Shown here in pieces: positions 34,033-41,778 of a stretch of DNA of 64,000 nt. The stretch is taken from NCBI GenBank assembly GCA_965220425.1, contig OZ244830.1, positions 4,650,001 through 4,714,000 of the forward strand, given 5' to 3'. Source of the stretch: Azophilus sp965220425 (GTDB lineage: Bacteria; Pseudomonadota; Gammaproteobacteria; Pseudomonadales; Azotimanducaceae). The number at the start of each line of letters is the position of its first letter. The first letter of the stretch is position 1. The notes beneath the pieces are model-generated. The model was not told the DNA's origin and did no database searches. It saw nothing but the letters and a program-made list of their open reading frames with translations. The translations under genes were made by a program, and so were the position numbers.

Positions 34033-34208
34033 TTAACCCGCATATTGCACCAAGCCGCTTGTCGAGTTGAAGAATGTCTTTTGATTTCGCTCCCCTTTAT
34101 TGCACTTTTCGGCTTGCTGTAGCGTTACAAACCGCGCTGGCCGCGCCCTCGCTGGTCTTTTGCCCATATGCGCGATCATCGCGGCCCTTGGTGCAATATG
34201 CGGGTTAA
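34033..34208. repeat. Palindromic element A2 (176 bp, MITE-like) upstream of oppB
   Basis: Perfect 22-bp terminal inverted repeats, TTAACCCGCATATTGCACC plus AAG at 34033-34054 and complement at 34187-34208. The inner block GCGCTGGCCGCGCCCTCGCT GGTCTTTTGCCC and the end block GCGATCATCGCGG are shared with A1, but the nested hairpin of A1 is deleted. It begins 3 bp upstream of the oppB TTG. To its left as read on the minus strand lies the M19 dipeptidase gene end (34295), with 86 bp in between. Confidence 0.87.
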
Positions 34209-34294
34209 CTCCAAGTATTGGGCAGGTTCGTCTTTCCTTACTCGTTCGACATTCTTCTACCTGGACCCTTTAGGAAGGGATGCGTAGCTTGAGA

Positions 34295-35308
34295 CTATCG
34301 CCAAACCCGGTCGGCAACGCGCAAGTTGTTAGCGCCGAGCAGGCCGAGAACCTCGTTATCCTTCCAGCCCGAACGGAGCAAGCCTTCGGCGATTTCCCCT
34401 ATCCGCTCCGGCTCGACAAACTGTAATCCCTTCCTGTAGCCCTTCTCGGGCGGATAGAGTTCAGGATGAGCATCGACCGAGGCTTCCAGTTCCTCTGTAT
34501 CGAAAACGAAATCAAGCCCGAGACCGACATGTTCCGTTCCCACAAGGGAGGCCACGTAATCGATGTGGCGGAGCATGCTTTCGGTGGAATTGTCGTTGTC
34601 GCCCAAGAACATGCCGATTCCGTTGATGTTGACGACGCCACCGGTCGCTGCGCAGACCTGAATGAGATCGTCCGGGATGTTGCGCTCGTGATCCCAGAGC
34701 CTGCGAGGGTTGGAGTGGGAAAATATCACCGGATTGCTCGCGTATTCGATCGCTTCGCGCGCAGTCCGGTAGCCGGTATGGCTACAACAGAGGACCATGC
34801 CGACTCTCTCCATTTCGTCGATCACGCGACGTCCGAAATCACTCAGTCCGGGATCCTCGTCCTGACATCCGCCTCCGAGGCGGTTGTTGCGGTTGTAGGC
34901 AACCAGCATCCACTTCACACCCAGGGCGTAATAGGGCTCGACCAGCTCAGGCCGATCGTCAACGGCGACTCCGCCTTCGAGGTCGAAGGCCACTCCCATC
35001 TTTCCCTCTTGCTTGGCCCTGTGGATATCGCTTACCTGGTCGACCAGCAGGTAGCGCTCTGGATAGCGCTGGATCCAGCTTCGGAAGGTGGCGAGCATTT
35101 TGAATCCCGTATGCCATGGATACTGGTCATAGGAGACATTGAGGCTCACGAACGAAGCGCCGCTCAGCCGGTGACGTTCCAGTTGGTTCAAGTAGTCCAC
35201 GTCGCCGGGGCGTATCGGCATGCATGCGTGGTTGTCCCAGACGATCGCATCGGCAAGAAGCTCTTCGGCGTGCGCCCTTATGCCTTTATCCACTTCCTTG
35301 GCGTTCAT
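34295..35308 (-). CDS. Membrane dipeptidase family (M19) enzyme
   Basis: A 337-residue protein with the M19 metal-site pattern: WDNHACMP near residue 25 (in place of the usual DGHND), FDLEGG near 108 with the bridging Glu, CSHTGYR near 175 and FSHSNPRRLWDHERN near 195 (two His ligands), and GLGLDF near 260 (Asp). There is no signal peptide or anchor despite the family name. M19 enzymes hydrolyse dipeptides, including D-amino-acid-containing and beta-lactam substrates. The ATG at 35308 is weakly supported; a TTG at 35338 is an alternative. It lies upstream of oppB and shares its direction. Confidence 0.88.
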   Translation of the reverse strand: MNAKEVDKGIRAHAEELLADAIVWDNHACMPIRPGDVDYLNQLERHRLSGASFVSLNVSYDQYPWHTGFKMLATFRSWIQRYPERYLLVDQVSDIHRAKQEGKMGVAFDLEGGVAVDDRPELVEPYYALGVKWMLVAYNRNNRLGGGCQDEDPGLSDFGRRVIDEMERVGMVLCCSHTGYRTAREAIEYASNPVIFSHSNPRRLWDHERNIPDDLIQVCAATGGVVNINGIGMFLGDNDNSTESMLRHIDYVASLVGTEHVGLGLDFVFDTEELEASVDAHPELYPPEKGYRKGLQFVEPERIGEIAEGLLRSGWKDNEVLGLLGANNLRVADRVWR

Positions 35309-35546
35309 GAGGATGTCCACATTCGTGCAAGCGGCCAAGTCCCGACAGCCGTTCCTGGCGGCGCAGCGGCCGATGGTTCGGGAGCGCTCGAGGCTAATGG
35401 GACAGATTTATCATGGCCGACAAAAAAAAGGAAGCTGAGATCATCTTCGAGCCCCATGTACCCAGGGCCCTGCCAGCCGGAAGAACGGAATTCGATGACT
35501 GGCGCCTACGCGCTTGTTTCGCTGAAACGGCTTATCGCGGGATAAC

Positions 35547-35665
35547 CAGCCCGCATCGTTCACCAACTTCCTGCTGCGGACGCCGATGCACTCGTCCTGC
35601 GCGCCGTGCTCCCTCCGGACGCCTCGACGCCCTCGCGACGAAAGCTGGTGAGCGACGCGGGCTAG
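35547..35665. repeat. Palindromic element B4 (complete, about 119 bp)
   Basis: Left arm CAGCCCGCATCGTTCACCAA with CTTCCTGC, loop CTGCGGACGCCGATGCACTC onward, right arm GACGAAAGCTGGTGAGCGAC and GCGGGCTAG. The arms pair imperfectly. The outer CTAG (35662-35665) gives the SDR its TAG stop on the minus strand. The loop block GCGGACGCCGATGCA is also in B5 (50829-50868). The bases from 35309 to 35546 hold no gene I can recognise. Confidence 0.8.
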
Positions 35666-36441
35666 AACGTGCCCGGAAAGTTGCCGCCGTCGATCAGGAT
35701 GTTCTGGCCGTTGATGTAGCCGGCCTGCCGACTGCAGATGAACGCGCACAGTGCGCCGAACTCTTCGGGTTTGCCGAGACGCTCGAGAGGATTGTCACCC
35801 AGCAGCCGGGCGGTGAACGTCTGCGCATCGATGCCTTCGTTGCGGGCGTTGTTCTCAATGTAGACCTTCAGCGGACCCGTCTCGAAGGTACCCGGCAGGA
35901 GATTATTGACGGTCACGTCCGCGCTACGCGGATAACGGGCAACTCCGGCGACAAAACCGGTGAGCCCGCTCCTCGCGGCGTTGGACAGGTCGAGATTCGC
36001 CATCGGCGCCCGCACCGATTGACTGGTGATGTTGACGATGCGGCCAAAACCGCGTTCGATCATCCCGTCGAGCGCAGCCTTGATCAACTCGATGGCCGTG
36101 AGCATGTTGGCTTCCACGGCATCCAACCACTGCTGGCGCGACCATTCGCGAAAGTCGCCCATCGGTGGGCCGGGCGCATGGTTGATCAGGATGTCGGGCG
36201 CAGGACAGGCGGCAAGCGCGGCACCCCGGCCGGCCGCTGTCGTGATGTCGCAAACCACCGTCGTCACGGAACTGCCCGTCGCGCCCTGAATTCGCGCGCC
36301 GACCTCGGCTGCCCTGGCTGCGTCCGCCTCGGTCACGGTGACCTCGACGTTCTCCCGGACCAGGGCCAGAGCCGCCGCCTGGCCCAGATCGGTGCCGGCG
36401 GCGCATACGATGGCGGTTTTTCCGCCGATGCCCAGATTCAT
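35662..36441 (-). CDS. Short-chain dehydrogenase/reductase with altered catalytic motif
   Basis: A 259-residue Rossmann protein (GGKTAIVCAAGTDLGQAAAL, NHAPGP, GRIVNITSQSV, NNLLPGTFET, and a C-terminus SRQAGYINGQNILIDGGNF). The order fits classical SDRs. Two key motifs deviate: the TGxxxGIG loop reads CAAGTDLGQ, and the YxxxK position reads SNAAR. Subfamilies with SNxAR here exist, but the standard catalytic tyrosine is absent, so activity is uncertain. The stop is supplied by palindrome B4. A deleted copy lies at 15228-15602. Confidence 0.88.
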   Translation of the reverse strand: MNLGIGGKTAIVCAAGTDLGQAAALALVRENVEVTVTEADAARAAEVGARIQGATGSSVTTVVCDITTAAGRGAALAACPAPDILINHAPGPPMGDFREWSRQQWLDAVEANMLTAIELIKAALDGMIERGFGRIVNITSQSVRAPMANLDLSNAARSGLTGFVAGVARYPRSADVTVNNLLPGTFETGPLKVYIENNARNEGIDAQTFTARLLGDNPLERLGKPEEFGALCAFICSRQAGYINGQNILIDGGNFPGTF

Positions 36442-36538
36442 GCTACCGATCCTCCCGTCAGGCGGCTGCCTCCTACATGCTCTTAGTGTATGGCCTGGAT
36501 TTCAACGTGCTGACCGAAGGTAAGCGGTCATCCTGAGG

Positions 36539-36578
36539 CGTTATCACGCTCTCGTCGTTCCTCATCGCGGTGATAACG
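36539..36578. repeat. Perfect 9-bp stem with 22-base loop
   Basis: CGTTATCAC (36539-36547) and GTGATAACG (36570-36578) form a perfect inverted repeat between the GST stop and the SDR duplication. No T-run follows on either strand, so it is not a standard terminator. It could be an operator or part of a mobile-element footprint. Confidence 0.45.
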
Positions 36579-36653
36579 ATATTATTGCGTGCTCGATGAC
36601 TTCCAAGGGTCGCGAGCTGCCGGGATATCGGACATTACTCCCGGCCATCAGGA

Positions 36654-37328
36654 TTATGCATAAGGCTCGTCCATCGCCACAAACTCGGTTTCCGCCAGTG
36701 CCTGCGCCGTCCAGGCCTTCATGGAGCGGGTGCCGAGCAGCGCCTGCCGATAGGCCCTCGCCTCGCCGTCGAGGGCGACCCCATAGGTGGCGAAGCGCGA
36801 TGCAACCGGGGTGAAAAAGGCGTCCGCGGCCGAGAATTCACCGAACAGGAAAGCGCCGCCGGGGCCGAACCGGCGGCGCGTGCTCACCCACTGGCGGCCT
36901 ATGCGTTCGATGTCCCGGGCAACCTCCGGGCTCATGCCCTTGCCGGGATGGCTGGAGCGAATGTTCATCGGCATGGCCCCACGCAGGCTCTGGTACCCGG
37001 CATGAAAGTCCGCGACGAGCGATCTGGCTCGCGCCCGGCTCCGGGCATCCTCCGGCCAGACGTGGGCCTCGGGGTGCAGTTCGTGAAGCCGCTCGAGGAT
37101 TGCGATGCTGTCGAACGTGGCGAACCCCGCGCCCGGCTCTCCTTCCCAGAGCACGGGCACCAGGCCCGAGGGCGACAAGCGGGCGATATTGTTCCGCCAG
37201 TCCTCGGAATCGAATTTCACCATCCGCTCCTTGAACGGAATGCCGAGTTCGGTCATCGCCAGCCAGGGACGCAGCGACCAGGACGAGTAGTTCTTGTTGG
37301 CGATGACGAGGGTCAGGGAATCGGACAT
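36654..37328 (-). CDS. Glutathione S-transferase family protein
   Basis: A 224-residue two-domain GST: thioredoxin-like N-terminus LTLVIANKNYSSWSLRPWLA with the candidate catalytic serine, the cis-proline turn LSPSGLVPVL with ESI-like FDSIAILERL near 75, and a helical C-terminal domain with LFGEFSAADAFFTPV. The NKNYSSWS motif is typical of a YfcF-related bacterial GST group. It likely conjugates or reduces electrophiles or peroxides with glutathione in the cytoplasm. It stands alone, with debris on its upstream side. Confidence 0.88.
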   Translation of the reverse strand: MSDSLTLVIANKNYSSWSLRPWLAMTELGIPFKERMVKFDSEDWRNNIARLSPSGLVPVLWEGEPGAGFATFDSIAILERLHELHPEAHVWPEDARSRARARSLVADFHAGYQSLRGAMPMNIRSSHPGKGMSPEVARDIERIGRQWVSTRRRFGPGGAFLFGEFSAADAFFTPVASRFATYGVALDGEARAYRQALLGTRSMKAWTAQALAETEFVAMDEPYA

Positions 37329-37409
37329 GGGAATACGGCACTCGCTGTCAGGCTGGAGGCTATCACAGCCGAAAAGGCGGGAGATAACACCGCTGTCACG
37401 AATCAGCGC

Positions 37410-37568
37410 TCAGTCCCGTTCGGCAATCTCCGACAGTTCGACGGGCGGCCGGGCGGGGAAACGGGCGATGAGCGACAGGTTCCCACCCATCGCTTCGACC
37501 GTCTTGCGCAACGTCGAGATATGGCCTCGCAACGTTCTTTGAACGAGCGCCCTTCCGCCAATTCCGTT
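37410..37568 (-). pseudogene. C-terminal fragment of an XRE/HigA-type antitoxin
   Basis: The minus strand reads RTLRGHISTLRKTVEAMGGN, LSLIARFPARPPVELSEIAE, RD and TGA. ISTLRKTVEAMGG...L is the conserved tail of XRE-type antitoxins such as those of the HigA group. The N-terminal helix-turn-helix is missing. The next 270 bp (to 37836) contain nothing I recognise. Confidence 0.6.
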
Positions 37569-37836
37569 CCTGTGATCAATCAGATCGCGTATTTGTGATG
37601 GGAATTATATCTCTGAGTCAAAATTGCTAAACTGCGTTTGGATGAGGGTCGCTAAACGGGATTCCCTTAATCCACCGGAGTATTGGATACCGTCGATTAT
37701 TCGATACGTGTCAGTAGGTCAATAGGGCGAACACCAATAGTCACTACCAGACATGCCGGGTTCAATGATCTTATCGTCCGCGAGTCTGTCGAAGACGTGA
37801 TAGAAAGCCTTGCGTGGAAGTTAATCGAAGACTGAA

Positions 37837-38136
37837 ATGCACAACACGATCATAGAGGCTATTCAACAACGGAGATTTTTGGAGCTTAATTGCCCTCCCG
37901 GTTGGCGTATCGTTGAACCGCACGCATATGGACTCAACGCGAATAACGAACTTGCGTTACGGGCGTATCAAGTATCGGGTGCTAGTAATCGCGCATCTAC
38001 TGAAGGTTGGCGTCTCTTCCTCCTGAGCAAGATTCTCGAATTGCGGTTTTGCGGTGGGCAGAGTTTTGTCTATCCGCGTGACGATTGTACGCGTTACGAC
38101 GGCGCACTATCTGGTGGGGTCGTCGAACAGATTTAA
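37837..38136 (+). pseudogene. WYL-like beta-domain protein, truncated
   Basis: A 99-residue frame whose first 70 residues read MHNTIIEAIQQRRFLELNCP, GWRIVEPHAYGLNANNELAL, RAYQVSGAS and GWRLFLLSKILEL. The pattern of a short helix, RIVEP-AYG, LRAYQ-SG and GW-LF---KI resembles stand-alone WYL/SH3-like domain proteins found near defence genes. After KILEL the frame loses resemblance and ends at 38136, so a frameshift or truncation is likely. It is more A+T rich than its neighbours. Confidence 0.45.
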
Positions 38137-38333
38137 CCCCCCCCACAATCGCAAAGCCCTTTGGGATACGCGGGGTTGTTATGCACCGCACAATCCGACC
38201 AATGGAACGTTTCTTCATTTATATCAATCACTTACCATTGTGACTTTGGGATATAATTCTCATTGGGAATAGGGCCGACCCCCAATGCCCAGTGGGCCAG
38301 CAGGGACAACGTCCTACGATTGCCGGAGTGAAA

Positions 38334-38458
38334 AAGTCTGCTCACGCAAGGTCACGCGACGCGATAGCAAGCGGATGACCGGCGAGACGCCTGTCCCGGG
38401 TAAGCAGCCTGAGACCTTCCTCCCGTGCCTGGACGAGCAGCAACTCGTCGAAAGGGTC
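38334..38458 (-). pseudogene. Footprint of a VapC-like gene 3' end
   Basis: This 125-bp stretch matches the 3' end of the vapC gene at 15757-15880 (shared blocks include AGCAAGCGGATGACCGGC and GTAAGCAGCCTGAGACCTTC). Only the last 30 or so codons survive; the rest of the toxin and its antitoxin are absent. Confidence 0.8.
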
Positions 38459-38649
38459 GTTGTAGCGCGTCAATCAGTATGAGAATTCTCACCTTGATTG
38501 ACGCTGGACAAGCGTTCGCAGAATAGTGCCGGGCCGATGTCGAACGGATAGTATTCGGCTGTAGAAATCGCCTTGCGCTTTGCTGTCTGTCTGGACCCGG
38601 GGACTTCGTGGGCAATCGAGGGTGTCATGGATACAGCTTCGGAGGACTT

Positions 38650-39411
38650 ATGAACTATGTTGAGCCGGCGGCGGCGCGCGAGATGGACGGCCTGCGTCTG
38701 GCGCTGACCGCACACACACCGGCGCCCTACAGCCTGTCGGCACGCGCGATACTCGATCATCACGGCGTGGACTACGTTCCGGTGCTACAGGCCGGGGGCG
38801 GCACAAACGAAGACCTCGTCGCGTGGACCGGGCACCGGAACGCGCCGGTGGCGATCTACAACGACGAGGCGCCGCGGGTGGGCTGGCTCGAGATCCTGTA
38901 TCTCGCCGAGCGGCTCGGGGCCGGGCCCTCCCTGATTCCGTCCGATGTCGATGATCGCCTGTCGATGGTGGGTCTCTCGAACGAACTGGTGGGCGAGAAC
39001 GGCTTTATCTGGAACCTGCGGCTCGTGATGCTCGGACTGGGCGGTCCGGAACGAGTCGCGCGGGAACGTGCCCGAAACCCGATGTACGACCAATACCGCT
39101 ACAGCGAGGAAGCGGCCGCGTTGGCCATCGACCGCGCCAGGGCGGTCATGGAGCGGCTGACAGACCAGCTCATCGCCCAGCGCAAAGCCGGCCGCCGTTA
39201 CATTGTTGGGGAGGCGCTCAGTGCCGTTGACATCTACTGGGCCTACTTTTCCCAAGCGGTGCGGACGTTTCCGGAAGCCAGTTGCCCGATGCCGAAGGGT
39301 ATGCGGAATGCCTACGATATCGCGGGCGGCATGCTCGGTGACCTGAATACCATACTCGTCGAGCAACGTGACTGGGTGTTTGCCGAACACGACCTTACGC
39401 TGGATTTCTGA
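38650..39411 (+). CDS. Glutathione S-transferase-like protein
   Basis: A 253-residue protein: thioredoxin-like N-terminal half (LRLALTAHTPAPYSLSARAI, LDHHGVDYVPVLQ, NAPVAIYNDEAPRVGWLEIL) and an all-helical C-terminal half with YIVGEALSAVDIYWAYFSQA, the GST_C pattern. The APYS at the position of the usual CPYS/SPFS motif places a serine as candidate catalytic residue. The usual ExS glutathione-binding pair is replaced by GWLEIL. It is preceded by GGAGG five bases before the ATG at 38650. Divergent members of this family have unknown substrates. Confidence 0.72.
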   Translation: MNYVEPAAAREMDGLRLALTAHTPAPYSLSARAILDHHGVDYVPVLQAGGGTNEDLVAWTGHRNAPVAIYNDEAPRVGWLEILYLAERLGAGPSLIPSDVDDRLSMVGLSNELVGENGFIWNLRLVMLGLGGPERVARERARNPMYDQYRYSEEAAALAIDRARAVMERLTDQLIAQRKAGRRYIVGEALSAVDIYWAYFSQAVRTFPEASCPMPKGMRNAYDIAGGMLGDLNTILVEQRDWVFAEHDLTLDF

Positions 39412-39473
39412 CCGGTCGGATTGCGATTCGGCGCGCGCATTCGACTCCGGTCGGCAAGCCAATTGGAGCCATC

Positions 39474-39974
39474 ATGAAAATCGAGCTATGGACCGGAGAC
39501 ATCACCAAGCTTGCGGTGGACGCCATCGTCAATGCCGCCAATGAGCGCTTGCTGGGCGGCGGCGGGGTCGACGGTGCAATACACCGGGCCGCCGGCCCCG
39601 GCCTCCTGGAAGAATGTCGCGCCATTGGCGGCTGCCCCACCGGAGAAGCGGTGATGACCGGGGGCTACCTGCTACCCGCAAAGCATGTCATCCACACCGT
39701 TGGGCCGGTCTGGCGGGACGGCGCCCAGGGTGAGCCGGCGCTGTTGCGGGCCTGCTACCGCAACTGTATGGCCCTGGCTGAAACGCAGGCTCTCGCGAGC
39801 ATCGCCTTTCCGGCGATCAGTACCGGTGTGTATGGATATCCCCTGCGCGACGCCGCCGAAATCGCCGTTTCGGAAGTTCGCGCGGCATCCAACAAAGCCG
39901 TGCATCGGGTTGTGTTCGCCTGTTTCGACGAAGGCAATGCTGCAATCTATGCCGAGGTGCTCAAAGAGCCTTGA
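39474..39974 (+). CDS. ymdB: Macrodomain O-acetyl-ADP-ribose deacetylase (YmdB-like)
   Basis: A 166-residue macrodomain covering the whole protein. IVNAANERLLGGGGVDGAIHRAAG at residues 18-41 gives the ADP-ribose-binding Asn23 and catalytic Asp33, and AISTGVYGYPLRDAAEIA near 115-132 forms the second ligand loop. Length and motifs match E. coli YmdB almost along its full extent. It removes acetyl or ADP-ribose groups from O-acetyl-ADP-ribose or acidic residues, and YmdB also modulates RNase III. It starts 62 bp after the GST-like gene, possibly co-transcribed. Confidence 0.93.
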   Translation: MKIELWTGDITKLAVDAIVNAANERLLGGGGVDGAIHRAAGPGLLEECRAIGGCPTGEAVMTGGYLLPAKHVIHTVGPVWRDGAQGEPALLRACYRNCMALAETQALASIAFPAISTGVYGYPLRDAAEIAVSEVRAASNKAVHRVVFACFDEGNAAIYAEVLKEP

Positions 39975-40283
39975 TCGGATTCGAGAGGATGGCCACCCGC
40001 CATCCGCTAATGCGCCGAGCCGCCAAGGCCAACCGCGGCTTTGGCATCATCTGACCACCCCTTGCCCAACCGCGCAAATTCGAAGCCGATCAGCAAGCCA
40101 TTGGTGCAGTTAGACTCCTGGAGGTCAACGTTACGCGCCGAACAACAGCCAGATTCTCAAAAGCGGCCTGAGCATCTGAATCGATGGCAAGTAGACAGCG
40201 CAGACCACAACCCCAACTATGGAAAAGTGTGTTCACGCGAGGTCACACGACGCGACAGACCCCGGCGCGACGCTTGCCGGGAT
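39975..40283. other. 309-bp gap with a short VapC-gene footprint
   Basis: No gene is recognisable. Positions 40225-40258 (AAGTGTGTTCACGCGAGGTC then ACACGACGCGACAG) match the extreme 3' end of the vapC gene at 15757-15790 with several mismatches, a third trace of that gene. Confidence 0.5.
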
Positions 40284-41429
40284 CTATGGCGTGATGAAGT
40301 CGAGGTAATTTTCCGGGTCGACAACGCGAAAGGAACTGTCGGGATAGTTCTGCCGCCAGCCACGCGGGATCCGGGCGTTGGACCCGGCGGACCATTTCAT
40401 CTCCGCCGCGTACAGGCGCCCCCCATGTTCCTCGATCAGATCGATCTCCTGGCGGTCGTAGGTGCGCCAGAAGTAGCTCTGAGCGAATCGTCCGGTATAC
40501 AGGTTTAACTTCAGGCGCTCGACCTGGATGTAGTTCTCCCAGAGAGCGCCCGCGTCATCCCGCAAGGCCATGGGGTTGAAGTTGTTGATCAGGCCGTTCC
40601 TGATGCCGTTGTCGTAGAAATAATACCGCCTGCTCTTTGCGATCTCCTTGCGAAGATTACGGCTGAAACCCAGCAGGCTGTAGATGACGTAGGCCTTTTC
40701 GAGCAGGTCCAGGTAACGGTCCACGGTGTTCTTGCTCATGCCCAACTGTTTGCCCAGTTCGGATACGGAAGTTTCCCGGCCGACCTGGAAGGCCAGCAGT
40801 TGAACGAGGCGCAGCAGCTTGTCTGCGTGGCGAATGCCTTCAAGTTCTAAAACGTCCTTGAACAGGTACGAGCCGATGAGTTCCTTCAGGTAGACCTCGC
40901 GATCCTCGGCGGACTCCATAAGGACGACTTCCGGGTATGAGCCGAAAATCAGCCGCATCTCGAGTTGTGCGCGGGTTTCGTGCGCGGCCTCCACACCTTG
41001 CAGTTCGAGTTGCGCAAGCGGCAACAGCAGCAGCGTGATTTTTCTGCCCGTGAGCGGTTCGCCGGCCTGTTGCGCCAGGTCGAACGACGATGAACCGGTG
41101 GCGACGATGCGAAGCCCGTCCACATGGTCGGCCAACAGCTTGAGGTTCAAACCGATCTGCCGGACATGTTGAGCCTCGTCGACAATGAGCGTGCGACGGC
41201 GGCCGACAAAGGCCCGGAGCCTGGCGAGGGACTGGCTTTCGAGATAATCGCGCACGGCGATATCCTCGCCGGATACCAGCAGGGCCTCCGGGTCATATCG
41301 TTTTACGTACTGACGGATCAAGGTCGTCTTGCCGACGCGCCTGGGGCCATACAAAACGACGACTCGATTCGCGGTGACGGAGCGTTCGAGCCGTCCGAGT
41401 TGTGCCTGGGGGATGTATGGATCAGTCAT
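40284..41429 (-). CDS. AAA_14 / DUF4143 ATPase
   Basis: A 381-residue protein: Walker A YGPRRVGKTTLIRQ near residue 28, Walker B TLIVDEAQHV near 80, sensor TGSSSFDL near 112, a winged-helix-like central part (SVSELGKQLGMSKNTVDRYL) and a C-terminal DUF4143 nuclease-like domain with YFYDNGIRN and QSYFWRTYDRQEIDLIEEHG, where EIDLI and the following E-x-K (AAEMKWS) form a PD-(D/E)xK-like site. These ATPases are widespread in bacteria and archaea, often near toxin-antitoxin genes, with unproven function. The ATG at 41429 starts the domain directly. Confidence 0.88.
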   Translation of the reverse strand: MTDPYIPQAQLGRLERSVTANRVVVLYGPRRVGKTTLIRQYVKRYDPEALLVSGEDIAVRDYLESQSLARLRAFVGRRRTLIVDEAQHVRQIGLNLKLLADHVDGLRIVATGSSSFDLAQQAGEPLTGRKITLLLLPLAQLELQGVEAAHETRAQLEMRLIFGSYPEVVLMESAEDREVYLKELIGSYLFKDVLELEGIRHADKLLRLVQLLAFQVGRETSVSELGKQLGMSKNTVDRYLDLLEKAYVIYSLLGFSRNLRKEIAKSRRYYFYDNGIRNGLINNFNPMALRDDAGALWENYIQVERLKLNLYTGRFAQSYFWRTYDRQEIDLIEEHGGRLYAAEMKWSAGSNARIPRGWRQNYPDSSFRVVDPENYLDFITP

Positions 41430-41551
41430 ATGACCGAATTTACGTTAATTCAGTCAGTTGTCAATCGATAATTTCCGAATCTTGTTGTAGAGCCAGGCGA
41501 TTGCCTTCTGCGGCTGGGGCGGTACCGGGAAACCCCTTGGAGATGACTGTT

Positions 41552-41608
41552 AATCGGCGTGGAATATTGACCCCCTAGCGGGGGAATCGGCGTCCAAAAT
41601 TGACCCCC
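41552..41608. repeat. Tandem 24-bp motif resembling an IS21-family end
   Basis: AATCGGCGTGGAATATTGAC plus CCCC (41552-41575) and AATCGGCGTCCAAAATTGAC plus CCCC (41585-41608) are imperfect direct repeats separated by TAGCGGGGG. Tandem GTCCAAAATTGACCCCC-like repeats are characteristic of terminal regions of IS21-family elements. No istA or istB gene remains within the window, so this would be a solo end. Confidence 0.45.
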
Positions 41609-41778
41609 CTGACGTTGAGCAAGTCAACTCACCTCGTTGTCGTGCACGCACGACAGCCGCGGTACGAGCAGCGCTCCACGCCTCGCGAATCCTGGCCGCG
41701 GGGTCCGCACCGCTGAAGCTCCCCATCGCCATAACCGTCGCACAATCGGATCCAAACGCTTGCTTTTGAAATACGTGA

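Larger units (their letters stand above)
35473..36521. repeat. Large direct repeat, right copy (intact SDR segment)
   Basis: Same-orientation partner of 15157-15681. It includes about 75 bp of sequence before B4 (AGCCGGAAGAACGGAATTCG and onward), B4, the full SDR gene and about 80 bp upstream of its start codon. It marks the right border of the peptide-utilisation island. Confidence 0.88.
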
